Of a DNA stretch of 33,256 nt, positions 9,226 through 17,655 are shown piece after piece. A program made the translations under genes and the position numbers. The stretch comes from Candidatus Coprenecus pullicola (GTDB taxonomy: Bacteria > Bacteroidota > Bacteroidia > Bacteroidales > UBA932), in NCBI GenBank assembly GCA_018711925.1, contig DVHR01000034.1, positions 1 to 33,256 on the forward strand, written 5' to 3'. A model generated the notes under the pieces. That model was not told the origin of the DNA and did not search any database. It saw only the letters and a list, made by a program, of their open reading frames with translations. Position 1 is the first letter of the stretch, and each line of letters opens with the position of its first letter.

Positions 9226-10790
9226 GTCTGACCCGGCTCGAAGGCAGGGTCGTAGAGCAGCAGGAAATTCTCATCCACGACAATCTCGCGGGTCTCACCC
9301 TCGGGCAGACGGGGATTGTCCAGACGATGAGGGAAGAAATAACTGAACGGCAAATCCAGGACATGCTCCTCCTTGAAACCGTCGCCCTGCATCCTGCATA
9401 GACTGAAATCAGGAGATGTCTCTACGGTAATCACACACTTGCGCGAGGCACCGGTGGCGGAAGCCTCCGCGGCAGAGAGCCGCTGCATCCGGGAAGTGAC
9501 TGTAAAATCTGTCTCGCCCGGTACTTCCTGCATTCGCACGTTCCACTTGGGGTCACCATAATAAGCCAGCACGTCACGGTCATGCCAGAAACCGAACCAG
9601 AAAAACAGCTCATCCTCCGACAGCGTGTCAGGAGCCGCCATCCGTACCAGCTCTGACGGCAGAGTCTCGAAATAATTTGCATCGTAATCAAACGGAGCCG
9701 TGGTCAGGGTATCTTTCCACGCAGCCATCTGTGCCATCATGTCCTGCTGGTTCATATAGAAAGCCTCGGGCACTGAATAACGGCCAGGATTGGTTATCAA
9801 GTATTTCAAGCCTCCCCATCCATTACGGCCATACCAGGTAGTCACAACATACCCTGCAAAAGCCGTAGCCTGCTGACTGTTCATCCACGCGGCCGCCATG
9901 CTGCCCCGGGTATTGTTCATATTTCCTATCAGGCAATTGCCTATAGGCAGATATACCATACGGCTGTCGCGGTCCTTGACGAAACGCTGCTCGCCAGGGT
10001 AATCCACGTACAGACGTCCGTCGCGGCAGCGGATATTGCCTACTGAGCCCGGCATTTCCAGATTCTCTTCCGTCGCATGGGAAGCCGTTACCACAAGATC
10101 CGGCTCATAGCCTTCATAATACTCCAAAAACTGCCGCAGCACATCCGGCACGTCTTTCCCGAAACGTTTCTCCACAAACTCCCGGATGTACTCATTAGCC
10201 CCGGCCATGTCAGTCCTGTAAGCAATCTCCTTATATGTCAATGAGTCCTCTCCCGGCTTCTTCTCTCCACACATCCCCACTGCGTGATCATCCACGAAGG
10301 CATATTTGTCAAACCATTTTGCCGACTCAAGTTCCTTGATACTTCCCACTCCGCTGCGTATCACCATCGGCTCAACGGAATTGTCCACCATCCTCTGCGC
10401 GGCTGCCGCATCATAGCCGGTGACTATACCCCAGAGGAAATCCGCATAGGGATCGTCATCCATCCTGCGGCTCATCCGGTTAAGTTCTATCACATAGTCC
10501 CGGCCTATGTTCTCCGGCACGTCCACCACTGCCACATACCTGGGATTGAACTCCTTTAATTGAGCCTCCATTTCCATGGGAGTACTCTTGAAACGCATTA
10601 CCCGCGCCTCATGCATCCTCTGCAGACCGGAGACCACTCCCTCCCAACCGGCGGAGTCCTCCGCGAATGAGACAGGCGCAAGAACCGCATACGGCTCGTA
10701 TTCAGTTTTTGAGGAGCCGCATCCTACCATAAGGAATGCTGCAGACAAGGAGCAAAAAGCCACAGAGGCGGCAATCAGGGATTTTTTCAT
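9198..10790 (-). CDS. Lipoprotein with gingipain/C25-like (clan CD) His/Cys pattern
   Basis: This 530-residue lipoprotein starts with a signal peptide and lipobox (FLMVGC, lipid Cys24). I do not recognise a named family with certainty. The middle resembles a caspase/gingipain-type fold: a hydrophobic strand ending in a His, DLVVTASHATEE (His238), then 48 residues later a strand ending in a Cys followed by small residues, YLPIGNCLIGNMNNTRGSM (Cys286), with FAGYVVTTWYGRNGWGG after it. This order and the Gly-Asn after Cys recall peptidase C25, where the dyad is TH-G and C-x-x-G. The C-terminal 150 residues look like a beta-sandwich domain. It may be a surface cysteine peptidase, but catalysis is not shown. 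It is monocistronic, with a -7 box 26 bases upstream, and overlaps the convergent xusC end. Confidence 0.55.
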   Translation of the reverse strand: MKKSLIAASVAFCSLSAAFLMVGCGSSKTEYEPYAVLAPVSFAEDSAGWEGVVSGLQRMHEARVMRFKSTPMEMEAQLKEFNPRYVAVVDVPENIGRDYVIELNRMSRRMDDDPYADFLWGIVTGYDAAAAQRMVDNSVEPMVIRSGVGSIKELESAKWFDKYAFVDDHAVGMCGEKKPGEDSLTYKEIAYRTDMAGANEYIREFVEKRFGKDVPDVLRQFLEYYEGYEPDLVVTASHATEENLEMPGSVGNIRCRDGRLYVDYPGEQRFVKDRDSRMVYLPIGNCLIGNMNNTRGSMAAAWMNSQQATAFAGYVVTTWYGRNGWGGLKYLITNPGRYSVPEAFYMNQQDMMAQMAAWKDTLTTAPFDYDANYFETLPSELVRMAAPDTLSEDELFFWFGFWHDRDVLAYYGDPKWNVRMQEVPGETDFTVTSRMQRLSAAEASATGASRKCVITVETSPDFSLCRMQGDGFKEEHVLDLPFSYFFPHRLDNPRLPEGETREIVVDENFLLLYDPAFEPGQTYTIEVFCD

Positions 10791-10815
10791 ATTTTTATCA
10801 GATTATAAAATTGTG

Positions 10816-10823
10816 CAAAAATA
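10816..10823 (-). promoter_or_regulatory. Putative -7 promoter box for the C25-like lipoprotein gene
   Basis: The minus strand reads TATTTTTG, matching TAnnTTTG, 25 bases before the ATG at 10790. No clear -33 element is seen. Confidence 0.4.
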
Positions 10824-10900
10824 TAAAATTCTTTCCTTAGAAACTGTAAATAGGGTAAGTTTCTCCGCCAAGCATATACAGTCGGACAGATGAGACGGTG

Positions 10901-10908
10901 TATTTTTG
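10901..10908 (+). promoter_or_regulatory. Putative -7 promoter box for the DUF3737-patB operon
   Basis: TATTTTTG matches TAnnTTTG. A transcript starting a few bases downstream would exclude the upstream in-frame GTG at 10898 and leave about 25 bases before the ATG at 10940. No -33 element was found. Confidence 0.4.
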
Positions 10909-10939
10909 CGGCATGGAAATTGATAAAACACATACCGCC

Positions 10940-11791
10940 ATGCAACTTATAAAAGACAAGGAATTCGGAGGAGAGAGACCTCTGTTCGCCTCTCACGACC
11001 TGCATCTGGACCACGTAACCATCCTGGAAGGAGAGTCCGGCATAAAAGAGTGCAGCAACATCATAGCAACCAACTGCCGTTTTGAAGGCAACTATCCTTT
11101 CTGGCACGTACACGGCTTTACCATCGAGAACTGCTATTTCGCCGTCGGCGGACGCTCGGCCCTCTGGTACTGCGACCACCTGAAGATGAAGGACACCATC
11201 ATCGATGCCCCGAAAATGTTCCGCGAGATGAACGACATAGATATTGAAAACGTGGAGATCAACGATGCCGATGAGATTTTCTGGAAGTGCCGGAGCATCA
11301 ACATCAGGAATCTAAGGCTGCATGGCGGCACCTACCCTTTCATGCTAAGCCGTGACATCTACGTGGACGGACTCGTCAGCGACAGCAAATACGTCTTCCA
11401 ATACGTCAAAAACGCAGAGATACATAATGCCAGAATCTCCACGAAAGACGCCTTCTGGGAAGTTGAGAACGTAACTATCTACGACTCGGAGCTTAACGGC
11501 GAATATCTCGGCTGGCACTCCCGCAACCTGCGTCTGGTCAACTGCCACATCAGCGGCGAGCAGCCACTTTGCTACGCCCACGATCTGGTACTGGAAAACT
11601 GCACCTTTGATCCCGCCTGCGACCGCGCTTTCGAATACTCCACCCTCAAAGCAGACATCAGGGGCAGCATAACCAACATCAAGAACCCCATGTCGGGTCA
11701 CATAAAAGCCGGATCCATAGGTTCAGTCACGCTTGACGAGAATATCAAGGCTCCGGCTGACTGCATAATAGAAACAACAGACATACAATGA
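10940..11791 (+). CDS. DUF3737 protein, right-handed parallel beta-helix type
   Basis: This 283-residue protein belongs to DUF3737. It is made of short repeating strands with pattern (I/V/L)xNCxF or (I/V)xxLRLxG, such as NIIATNCRFEGNYPFWHV, GFTIENCYFAVGGRSALWYC and NLRLVNCHISGEQPLCYAHD, expected for a parallel beta-helix. There is no signal peptide. I chose the ATG at 10940 because family members begin M-x-I-x-K-x-F-x-GERPLF. Upstream in-frame starts at 10913 (ATG) and 10898 (GTG) would add residues unlike the family and lie at or before the promoter box. It overlaps the patB-like gene by four bases. DUF3737 has no established function; the recurring link with PatB/MalY suggests a sulfur or small-molecule metabolic role. 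Confidence 0.8.
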   Translation: MQLIKDKEFGGERPLFASHDLHLDHVTILEGESGIKECSNIIATNCRFEGNYPFWHVHGFTIENCYFAVGGRSALWYCDHLKMKDTIIDAPKMFREMNDIDIENVEINDADEIFWKCRSINIRNLRLHGGTYPFMLSRDIYVDGLVSDSKYVFQYVKNAEIHNARISTKDAFWEVENVTIYDSELNGEYLGWHSRNLRLVNCHISGEQPLCYAHDLVLENCTFDPACDRAFEYSTLKADIRGSITNIKNPMSGHIKAGSIGSVTLDENIKAPADCIIETTDIQ

Positions 11792-12951
11792 GATACGATT
11801 TCGACGAAATAGTCTCAAGGCGTGAATCCAATTCAGTCAAGTGGGACAGCACGGCGGATGACGGCGTGCTGCCCATGTGGGTGGCGGACATGGACTTCCG
11901 TGCCGCTTCCGCCATCACCGAGGCTCTGCGCCGCAGAGTGGAACACGGGATATTCGGATACACCAGGGTTCCCGACTCCTATTATAAAAGCATCACTGAC
12001 TGGTTCGGCCGCCGGCATGGATGGCGGATCAATAAAGACTGGATTGTCTACACTACCGGTGTAGTCCCTGCCATCTCGGCCATCATCAAGACCATGACCT
12101 CTCCAGGAGACAAGATACTGATACAAGGGCCCGTCTACAACTGCTTCTACTCATCGATACGCAACAACGGATGCGAGGTCCTGAGCTCCTCTCTTATCTA
12201 TGCGGACCGCACCTACCGGATGGACTATGATGACCTGGAACGCAAAGCCGCCGATCCGGCAGTGAAACTGATGCTGCTCTGCAACCCACACAACCCGGCC
12301 GGAAGAGTGTGGACCAGAGAAGAGCTTACCAGACTCGGGGACATCTGCTTCAGACACGGTCTCATAGTCATATCAGACGAGATACACTGCGAGCTGACCA
12401 TGCCAGGATACACCTATACTCCTTTTGCATCCATCAGTGAAGAATTTCAGAGACACACGGTATCCTGCATATCGCCCAGCAAGTCCTTCAACATAGCCGG
12501 TCTACAGATAGCAAACATAGTATGTCAGGACGAGGCCATACGCAACAGGATAGACAAGGCGATCAATATAAACGAAGTGTGCGACGTCAATCCTTTCGGG
12601 GTCGTGGCCACGGAAGCCGCCTACAGCGAAGGAGAGGAATGGCTGCTCCAGCTAATGGAGCACATCAAGGGCAATTACGACTACATGACAGACTTCTGCA
12701 AGCAGAATCTGCCTGACTTTCCCATTACCATACTTGAAGGCACCTATCTGGCATGGATGGACTGCAGTTGTCTGGGAATGACGTCAGAGCATCTGGAAAA
12801 GGAACTGCTAAGCAAAGCAAAGCTGTGGATCAATGCCGGCACCATGTACGGTCCCGAAGGCGAGGGATTCATGCGCTGGAACCTGGCCTGCCCCCGCATC
12901 AATGTCGAAGAGGGTCTCCGGCGCTTCCACTCGTATCTATGTATCCGCTGA
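11788..12951 (+). CDS. patB: PatB/MalY-family PLP aminotransferase, cystathionine beta-lyase
   Basis: This 387-residue fold-type I pyridoxal-phosphate enzyme of the MalY/PatB family has all the expected motifs. They are LPMWVADMDF near the N-terminus, the CNPHNPAGRVW loop at 165-175, SDEIHCEL with Asp197 for the pyridine nitrogen, SPSKSFNIAGLQ with Schiff-base Lys232, and the C-terminal RWNLACPR with the carboxylate-binding Arg. Members cleave C-S bonds of cystathionine or cysteine conjugates, giving ammonia, pyruvate and a thiol. MalY also acts as a transcriptional modulator in E. coli, but nothing here points to that. The ATGA overlap with DUF3737 indicates tight coupling. It converges on the comF-type gene with four bases between stops. 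Confidence 0.9.
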   Translation: MRYDFDEIVSRRESNSVKWDSTADDGVLPMWVADMDFRAASAITEALRRRVEHGIFGYTRVPDSYYKSITDWFGRRHGWRINKDWIVYTTGVVPAISAIIKTMTSPGDKILIQGPVYNCFYSSIRNNGCEVLSSSLIYADRTYRMDYDDLERKAADPAVKLMLLCNPHNPAGRVWTREELTRLGDICFRHGLIVISDEIHCELTMPGYTYTPFASISEEFQRHTVSCISPSKSFNIAGLQIANIVCQDEAIRNRIDKAININEVCDVNPFGVVATEAAYSEGEEWLLQLMEHIKGNYDYMTDFCKQNLPDFPITILEGTYLAWMDCSCLGMTSEHLEKELLSKAKLWINAGTMYGPEGEGFMRWNLACPRINVEEGLRRFHSYLCIR

Positions 12952-12955
12952 CATT

Positions 12956-13669
12956 CTAGTCGTCAGGACGCTGTACGAAGGCTACGCTGGCATAGGATAT
13001 CTTTATATCAGGAATTACGCGGAGGGCGTCCCAACAAGCCTCTGCTGTGGCGCCGGTAGTAAGCACATCGTCCACCAGAAGTATATGCCGGCCACGCAAA
13101 GTCTCCAAGTCGGCCTTCGGATTGAGCGAGAAGGCTCCCGAGACATTTTCCCACTTGTTTCCCACGTGCATCCGGGTCTGTGACACAGCGTACTTCCCGC
13201 GCCGGAGCAGTCCGGTTTCCACTGGTCGGCCACCAAGTCCGTCGGCCAGACCGCGTGCAATGACTTCTGCCTGATTATAACCACGTTTCCATTTCCGTCT
13301 CCAGTGCAGCGGAACAGGTATCACGACTTCCGGAAACGGATAACAGTCGCGCATGTACCGTCCCAGCATACCGCCCAGCCAACTGCCCAGCCCGACATCA
13401 CCACCGTATTTGACTTGATGAAGCAACTCCTTGTATTCATTGTCGTACGAATAATAGAACAGGGAGACCACTCCGTGCAGATAAGTCCGTCCCCAGAGCA
13501 TCCGCTCCGCCGGATTCTCCCTCCAGGTCCAGAAATAAGTCAGCGGCATATCCGCCAGACACTCCGCGCAGACATACCGCTCATCCGTCTGTAGAAACTC
13601 ACCGCACACCACACACTTCCTCGGCCATACCATATCCCCCAACTCTTTCCATCCTCTCCTCCAGTCCAT
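12956..13669 (-). CDS. comF: ComF-family phosphoribosyltransferase-like protein
   Basis: This 237-residue ComF/GntX-type protein has an N-terminal Cys cluster, CVVCGEFLQTDERYVCAEC, probably zinc-binding (about residues 18-37). The amidophosphoribosyltransferase-like domain follows, with HQVKYGGD, PVPLHWRRKWKRGYNQAE and the PRPP-binding loop LLVDDVLTTGATAE. ComF proteins support DNA uptake in competent bacteria, but in Bacteroidetes the role is unproven. The frame is open up to 13747. I chose ATG at 13669 because the family starts near it and a -7 promoter box lies at 13697-13704, which would put any earlier start outside the transcript. Length is normal for the family. Confidence 0.88.
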   Translation of the reverse strand: MDWRRGWKELGDMVWPRKCVVCGEFLQTDERYVCAECLADMPLTYFWTWRENPAERMLWGRTYLHGVVSLFYYSYDNEYKELLHQVKYGGDVGLGSWLGGMLGRYMRDCYPFPEVVIPVPLHWRRKWKRGYNQAEVIARGLADGLGGRPVETGLLRRGKYAVSQTRMHVGNKWENVSGAFSLNPKADLETLRGRHILLVDDVLTTGATAEACWDALRVIPDIKISYASVAFVQRPDD

Positions 13670-13696
13670 ACTCCTGACATTTCTGATTCCGCAAGA

Positions 13697-13704
13697 CAAA
13701 TGTA
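13697..13704 (-). promoter_or_regulatory. Putative -7 promoter box for comF
   Basis: The minus strand reads TACATTTG, matching TAnnTTTG, 27 bases before the ATG at 13669. It decides the start in favour of the shorter protein. Confidence 0.45.
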
Positions 13705-13747
13705 GATAAAATCCACCAGATTCCACTCCGGCACAATCATAAAACAC

Positions 13748-13863
13748 ATATCAACCCGGAGTCTTCCTTCGGACACTGGTGGACTGCCGCCCTGTGCTTC
13801 AGATTCTGATAACTGCATAACCCACGCCTCAGGTGAACCGAAATCCAGCCACACCGGTACACA
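13748..13863. other. Intergenic sequence without a recognisable gene
   Basis: Together with the repeats to its right this makes up the non-coding block between comF and mutS2 (13670-14257). I see no promoter, RNA or coding frame that I can support in this first part. Confidence 0.4.
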
Positions 13864-13982
13864 TGCGCTCACTTTTATGAAAATTCCAGCAATCGAAAAG
13901 ACCAGGCCCTCCCACCGCTTCGCGGCGGGCCCCTCCCTCTAGAGCCGAGGGCGGCTAGTCTTTTCTCGTTGCCGGATTTTCA
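13864..13982 (+). repeat. Hairpin (MITE/REP-like) element, copy 1, with left flank TGCGCTCACTTTTA
   Basis: The core runs 13878-13982 (105 bp). It starts TGAAAATTCCAGCAA and ends with the near-inverse TTGCCGGATTTTCA. Inside these, GAAAAGACCAG (13895-13905) pairs with CTAGTCTTTTC (13955-13965), and within that stem lie two further hairpins: CCGC-TTC-GCGG, and CCCTC...GAGGG around CTCTAGAG. The expected shape is a three-way junction. A second copy at 31371-31474 is almost identical. The left flank 13864-13877 is also conserved, but in the second copy it sits on the opposite side of the core. No protein is encoded. Confidence 0.75.
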
Positions 13983-13983
13983 C

Positions 13984-14257
13984 CACCGCACGGGGGAAAG
14001 TGAACCGTTTTCGCGGAAATTCGCGGCACTTTCCCCGGAGGTGGAAATGCCAAGTGCCGCCAGAAGGGCCTGTGGAGCCGGTACCCATGCAAGCCACGGG
14101 GGAAAGTGAACCGTTTTCGCCGAAATTCCCGGCACTTTCCCCGGAGGTGGAAGTGGCAGGTGCGGCGAGAGTGGCCTGTGGTGCCAGTGCCCCTGCGAGC
14201 CACAAGGGAAAGTGAACCGTTTTCGCAGGAAAACCCGGCACTTTCCCCGGGGGAGGA
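13984..14257 (+). repeat. Array of three palindromic repeats with 106-bp period
   Basis: Three 44-bp palindromes, each opening GGGGAAAGTG (AGGGAAAGTG in the third) and closing CACTTTCCCC, lie at 13993-14036, 14099-14142 and 14205-14248, exactly 106 bases apart. The inner part varies around AACCGTTTTCGC. The 62-base segments between them resemble each other (starting GGAGGTGG and ending GCCAC), so each unit is a whole 106-bp repeat, not a CRISPR repeat with unique spacers. The third unit ends nine bases before the mutS2 stop codon and could act as its transcription terminator. Reverse-oriented units lie at 30954-31103. Confidence 0.85.
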
Positions 14258-16846
14258 TTAAGAAAGCTTGACGACAGTGATGCCGGAGCCGCCGCGCTCG
14301 ACATGCTCGTCGGCAAAAGAGACTACGCCGGGAGTAATCTTCAGAAACTTACGGATCTCCTCCTTCAACACTCCAGCTCCCTTGCCATGCAGTATGGAGA
14401 CCTCGGAAACTCCGACCATCATGGCATCGTCAATAAAGGCCGTTACAGCAGGAATGGCCTCCTCCAGATGCATGCCCCGGACATCTATCGAGGGCTTGAA
14501 ATTGAGCTTACGCTCCGAGATGGAAGATGAGAGCCGCACACCGGACTTGATCGAAGCAGGGGACTTCACCGAAGATCGGTACTGATTGGCTGACAAGAGC
14601 GTAAGTTTGGCAACATCCACGCGGGTAAGTATCTCGCCGACAGCCACGGTGGCCTTCCTGCCCGAAACCTGCACCACCTCACCGGCCATGCCGCTTTCCA
14701 GCCTCACGTACACGCCGGGGCGGACAATCTCCGGGAGAGCCTGGTGCGGGACACCGCTGGATACGGAGGGTACACCTTGAAGTCCGGCACCACCAGATGC
14801 AGCCCCCGGCCTGGAAGCGTCTCTGGACTCTCCACGCTGAGCATTTCCGGCATCCGAGGCAGCGCGGCGGGCACGGCGTTCCTCCTGCCGTCTCTTGCGC
14901 TCCACTATCTGGGCCATCTTCCGCTCAATACGGGCCTCCATCCCGCTGCGTGCAGCAGAGTCATCGGCTACAGACGCGGCAAAGTCCCGCAACTCGGAAC
15001 GCACCTGCTGAGTCCGCTCCTTCTCCGCCTGCGATTCGCGTATCTCCCGTATGGTCCGCTCTATCTGTCTGTTGGCCTGAGCCACTATCTCCGCTGCCTG
15101 GGCCTTGGCCTCTTCGAGCACGCTCTTGCGCAGGGCCTTTATCTCGGACAACTCTTTCTCGTACTTCTCCGTCATGGAGTCCAAAGTACGGTCGGCTGCC
15201 TTGACACGCACAAGCCGCTCCTCCAGTTCACGCTTGTTACGGGCTATCTTGCGCAAGTTGCGCTCTACAGCCACGTAATCCTTACCGGCCCTCTCCTCCG
15301 CTCCATGTACTATGGACTCTGGAAGACCTATCTTGCGGGCCAGCTCAAAGGCAAATGAATTACCCGGCAGTCCTATCTCCAGACGAAACAGCGGCTGGAT
15401 CTTCTGCACGTCGAAGAGCATGGCTCCGTTGACGATGCGGCTGCTGTTGCTGGCATAGAATTTCAGGTTGGTATAATGGGTGGTGATGACCCCGTAGCAG
15501 CCTTTTTTCTCAAACTCACTGAGTATCTCTTCGGCTATTGCGCCTCCTGCGGCAGGCTCGGTACCTGAGCCGAACTCGTCTATGAGCACCAGAGAGCGGT
15601 CATCGGCCAGGGTAACGGCCTCCTTCATGTTCAGCAGATGCGAACTGTAGGTACTCAGGTCGTTCTCCAGTGACTGGTCGTCTCCGATATCCACGAACAT
15701 ATCATGGAAGACAGTCAGCTCCGAACTTTCTGAGGCCGGCACGGGCAGACCCCACTGAAACATGTACTGCAGCAGGCCTACAGTCTTAAGGCACACTGAT
15801 TTACCGCCCGCATTGGGCCCGGATATCAGCAGGATGCGCTTTGCCGGAGTCAGCACGATATCCAGCGGCACTATCTTCTTGCCCTCCTTGGTCAGGGCCT
15901 CCTCCAGCAAAGGATGGCGGGCCTGGCGCAGGATCAGTTCACCCCTATCGGAAAGCACCGGCTTGCCACCCTTGAAGCGGGAAGCCACCGAGGCCTTCGC
16001 CATGATGAAATCCAGCTCACCCATGAACTTCTGCGATTCTATGATATCGTCAATATAGGGCCTTAGGAAATCCGTAAACACGGTCAGTATCCTAAGTATC
16101 TCCCTCTGCTCCTCGAAGTGAAGCTCGCGCAGCTGGTTGTTGAGCTCGACCACCTCCATCGGCTCGATAAACGAAGTCCTGCCGGAAGCCGACTCATCGT
16201 AGACTATACCGGGCAGTTTTCTTTTATTACTTGACGACACCGGTATAAGTACCTTGCCCTCGCGCACCGACACGGAGGCATCGGCATCAGCGACACCCTC
16301 CTCCTGAGCCTTACGCAGAATAGCCTGGATACGCCGGGACACAGCCCCTTCCTTGTCCCTGATGGCCCGGCGGATGGTGTACAACTCCTCGGAGGCGTTG
16401 TCACGCACATCACCGTATTTGTCCAGAATCTCGTCTATCCTCCGCAGAACCTCCGGGAAAGACAGCACTGCCGAAGCCATATCCCTCAGCAGCGGATACT
16501 GCCCGTCCTTGCAGCCGCTGAAAAAAGCCAGAATCCTGCGCAGGGCATCCAGAGAGCCACGCAGCACTATCAGTGACGGCAAGTCGATATGGGAAAACGG
16601 ACTGCGCAGCGGCACCAGAAAAGGGATGCAGTCCCCGAAGCCGGAATTGGGAAACCCCGGCTCGAACATCAAGATCACCCGCATCTCGTCGGCAAGGCCC
16701 AGACGACGCTCTATCTCCGCCGGCTCAATGGATACCATCTCGCCTTCCGCTCTTCCCCGGCCATACCCTGTAGAACAACGGGCGGCAACACTCCCGCGGA
16801 GCTTGTCAAAACCCAGCTTGGCCTCTATCTTAACCTCATTCGTCAT
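14258..16846 (-). CDS. mutS2: MutS2 family ATPase/endonuclease
   Basis: This 862-residue protein has the complete MutS2 layout: an N-terminal domain (LGFDKLRGSVAARCSTGYGR), a lever/clamp region, and the ATPase core. The core has Walker A GPNAGGKS at 343-350, ST-rich DIGDDQSLENDLSTYSSHL and Walker B LVLIDEFGSGTEP at 419-431. A long Glu/Arg-rich coiled coil follows (about 520-660), then a KOW-like segment, and a C-terminal Smr nuclease domain (about 790-862) with DVRGMHLEEA and HGKGAGVLKEEIR. MutS2 restrains homologous recombination and, in Bacillus, also senses collided ribosomes. The start overlaps the cdaA stop by four bases (ATGA), so it is the last gene of a three-gene operon. Confidence 0.95.
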   Translation of the reverse strand: MTNEVKIEAKLGFDKLRGSVAARCSTGYGRGRAEGEMVSIEPAEIERRLGLADEMRVILMFEPGFPNSGFGDCIPFLVPLRSPFSHIDLPSLIVLRGSLDALRRILAFFSGCKDGQYPLLRDMASAVLSFPEVLRRIDEILDKYGDVRDNASEELYTIRRAIRDKEGAVSRRIQAILRKAQEEGVADADASVSVREGKVLIPVSSSNKRKLPGIVYDESASGRTSFIEPMEVVELNNQLRELHFEEQREILRILTVFTDFLRPYIDDIIESQKFMGELDFIMAKASVASRFKGGKPVLSDRGELILRQARHPLLEEALTKEGKKIVPLDIVLTPAKRILLISGPNAGGKSVCLKTVGLLQYMFQWGLPVPASESSELTVFHDMFVDIGDDQSLENDLSTYSSHLLNMKEAVTLADDRSLVLIDEFGSGTEPAAGGAIAEEILSEFEKKGCYGVITTHYTNLKFYASNSSRIVNGAMLFDVQKIQPLFRLEIGLPGNSFAFELARKIGLPESIVHGAEERAGKDYVAVERNLRKIARNKRELEERLVRVKAADRTLDSMTEKYEKELSEIKALRKSVLEEAKAQAAEIVAQANRQIERTIREIRESQAEKERTQQVRSELRDFAASVADDSAARSGMEARIERKMAQIVERKRRQEERRARRAASDAGNAQRGESRDASRPGAASGGAGLQGVPSVSSGVPHQALPEIVRPGVYVRLESGMAGEVVQVSGRKATVAVGEILTRVDVAKLTLLSANQYRSSVKSPASIKSGVRLSSSISERKLNFKPSIDVRGMHLEEAIPAVTAFIDDAMMVGVSEVSILHGKGAGVLKEEIRKFLKITPGVVSFADEHVERGGSGITVVKLS

Positions 16847-17637
16847 ACATTCTCCTTACGGTAGGAATTCTCTATTGAGAGCTTCAACTCGCTCATGCTG
16901 GTGATGGTCTTCATCTCACCACCGCTTACAAAAGATATATTACCGGTCTCCTCAGACACCACTATTGCATCCGCGTCGGTATCCTTCGTAATACTGACGG
17001 CAGCCCTGTGTCTCATGCCGTACTGCGGCGGTATGTCAGGGTTGTCCACTATAGGCAGAGTGCAGCGGGCCGCTATTATACGGTCTGCGTCTATGACCAT
17101 TGCCCCGTCATGCAGAGGAGTGTTCTTATAGAAAATATTCTCAATCAGACGCCTGTTGACCGCAGCGTCTATACGGTCCCCGGTCTCTGTTACGAACTCC
17201 AGGGATGAGTTGTGCTGCAGGACTATTAGCGCCCCGGTGCGGGTATCCGCCATCCTGCGGCAGGCCTGAGTGATCTCGTCCAGGGAGGTGGCCTGAATCT
17301 CCTTGTCGTTGCGTCCCAGCAACAGACGGGTAAACAGGTTATTGCGGGACGACGAGAGGTACCTGCTCCCGATGTGCAGCAGCAAACGGCGTATCTCCGG
17401 CTGGAAAATGACGATCAGCGCAATCACTCCAACTCCGAGAATCTGGCCCAGAATCGAGGAGAGCAGCTTCATGTTCAAGGCCTTCACCACCACCCATACC
17501 AGGTAGAACAGCAGTATGCCGGTGACTATATTGAACACCGATGTGCCGCGTATTATCCGCATCATCTGGTAGATCAGAAGACCTACCAGAATGATGTCGA
17601 TAATATCTATGACCGATATGTTGATAAAGTCAAACAT
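16843..17637 (-). CDS. cdaA: Diadenylate cyclase CdaA (c-di-AMP synthase)
   Basis: This 264-residue protein has three N-terminal membrane helices (about 10-28, 33-52 and 60-78) and a DisA_N/DAC catalytic domain. The two hallmark motifs are present: DGA at 177-179 (LHDGAMVID) and RHR at 209-211 (GMRHRAAVS). It joins two ATP to give cyclic di-AMP, a second messenger that controls potassium and osmotic balance and envelope stress. The length is typical of CdaA. No cdaR regulator or glmM gene is nearby, unlike the Firmicutes operon; here the enzyme sits between a C69 peptidase (18-base gap) and mutS2 (overlap). Confidence 0.95.
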   Translation of the reverse strand: MFDFINISVIDIIDIILVGLLIYQMMRIIRGTSVFNIVTGILLFYLVWVVVKALNMKLLSSILGQILGVGVIALIVIFQPEIRRLLLHIGSRYLSSSRNNLFTRLLLGRNDKEIQATSLDEITQACRRMADTRTGALIVLQHNSSLEFVTETGDRIDAAVNRRLIENIFYKNTPLHDGAMVIDADRIIAARCTLPIVDNPDIPPQYGMRHRAAVSITKDTDADAIVVSEETGNISFVSGGEMKTITSMSELKLSIENSYRKENV

Positions 17638-17655
17638 CCGGAGCTTGGTTCTTCA

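Noticed and set aside
13984..14257. CRISPR array (regular 44-bp repeats with 62-base spacers)
   Set aside because: The spacers are similar to each other and to those in the second array, repeats are imperfect palindromes, and no cas genes are near. It is a 106-bp tandem repeat.
13939..14316. 125-residue minus-strand open frame through the repeat array
   Set aside because: It is repeated Arg/Pro-rich translation of the 106-bp units and overlaps the end of mutS2.
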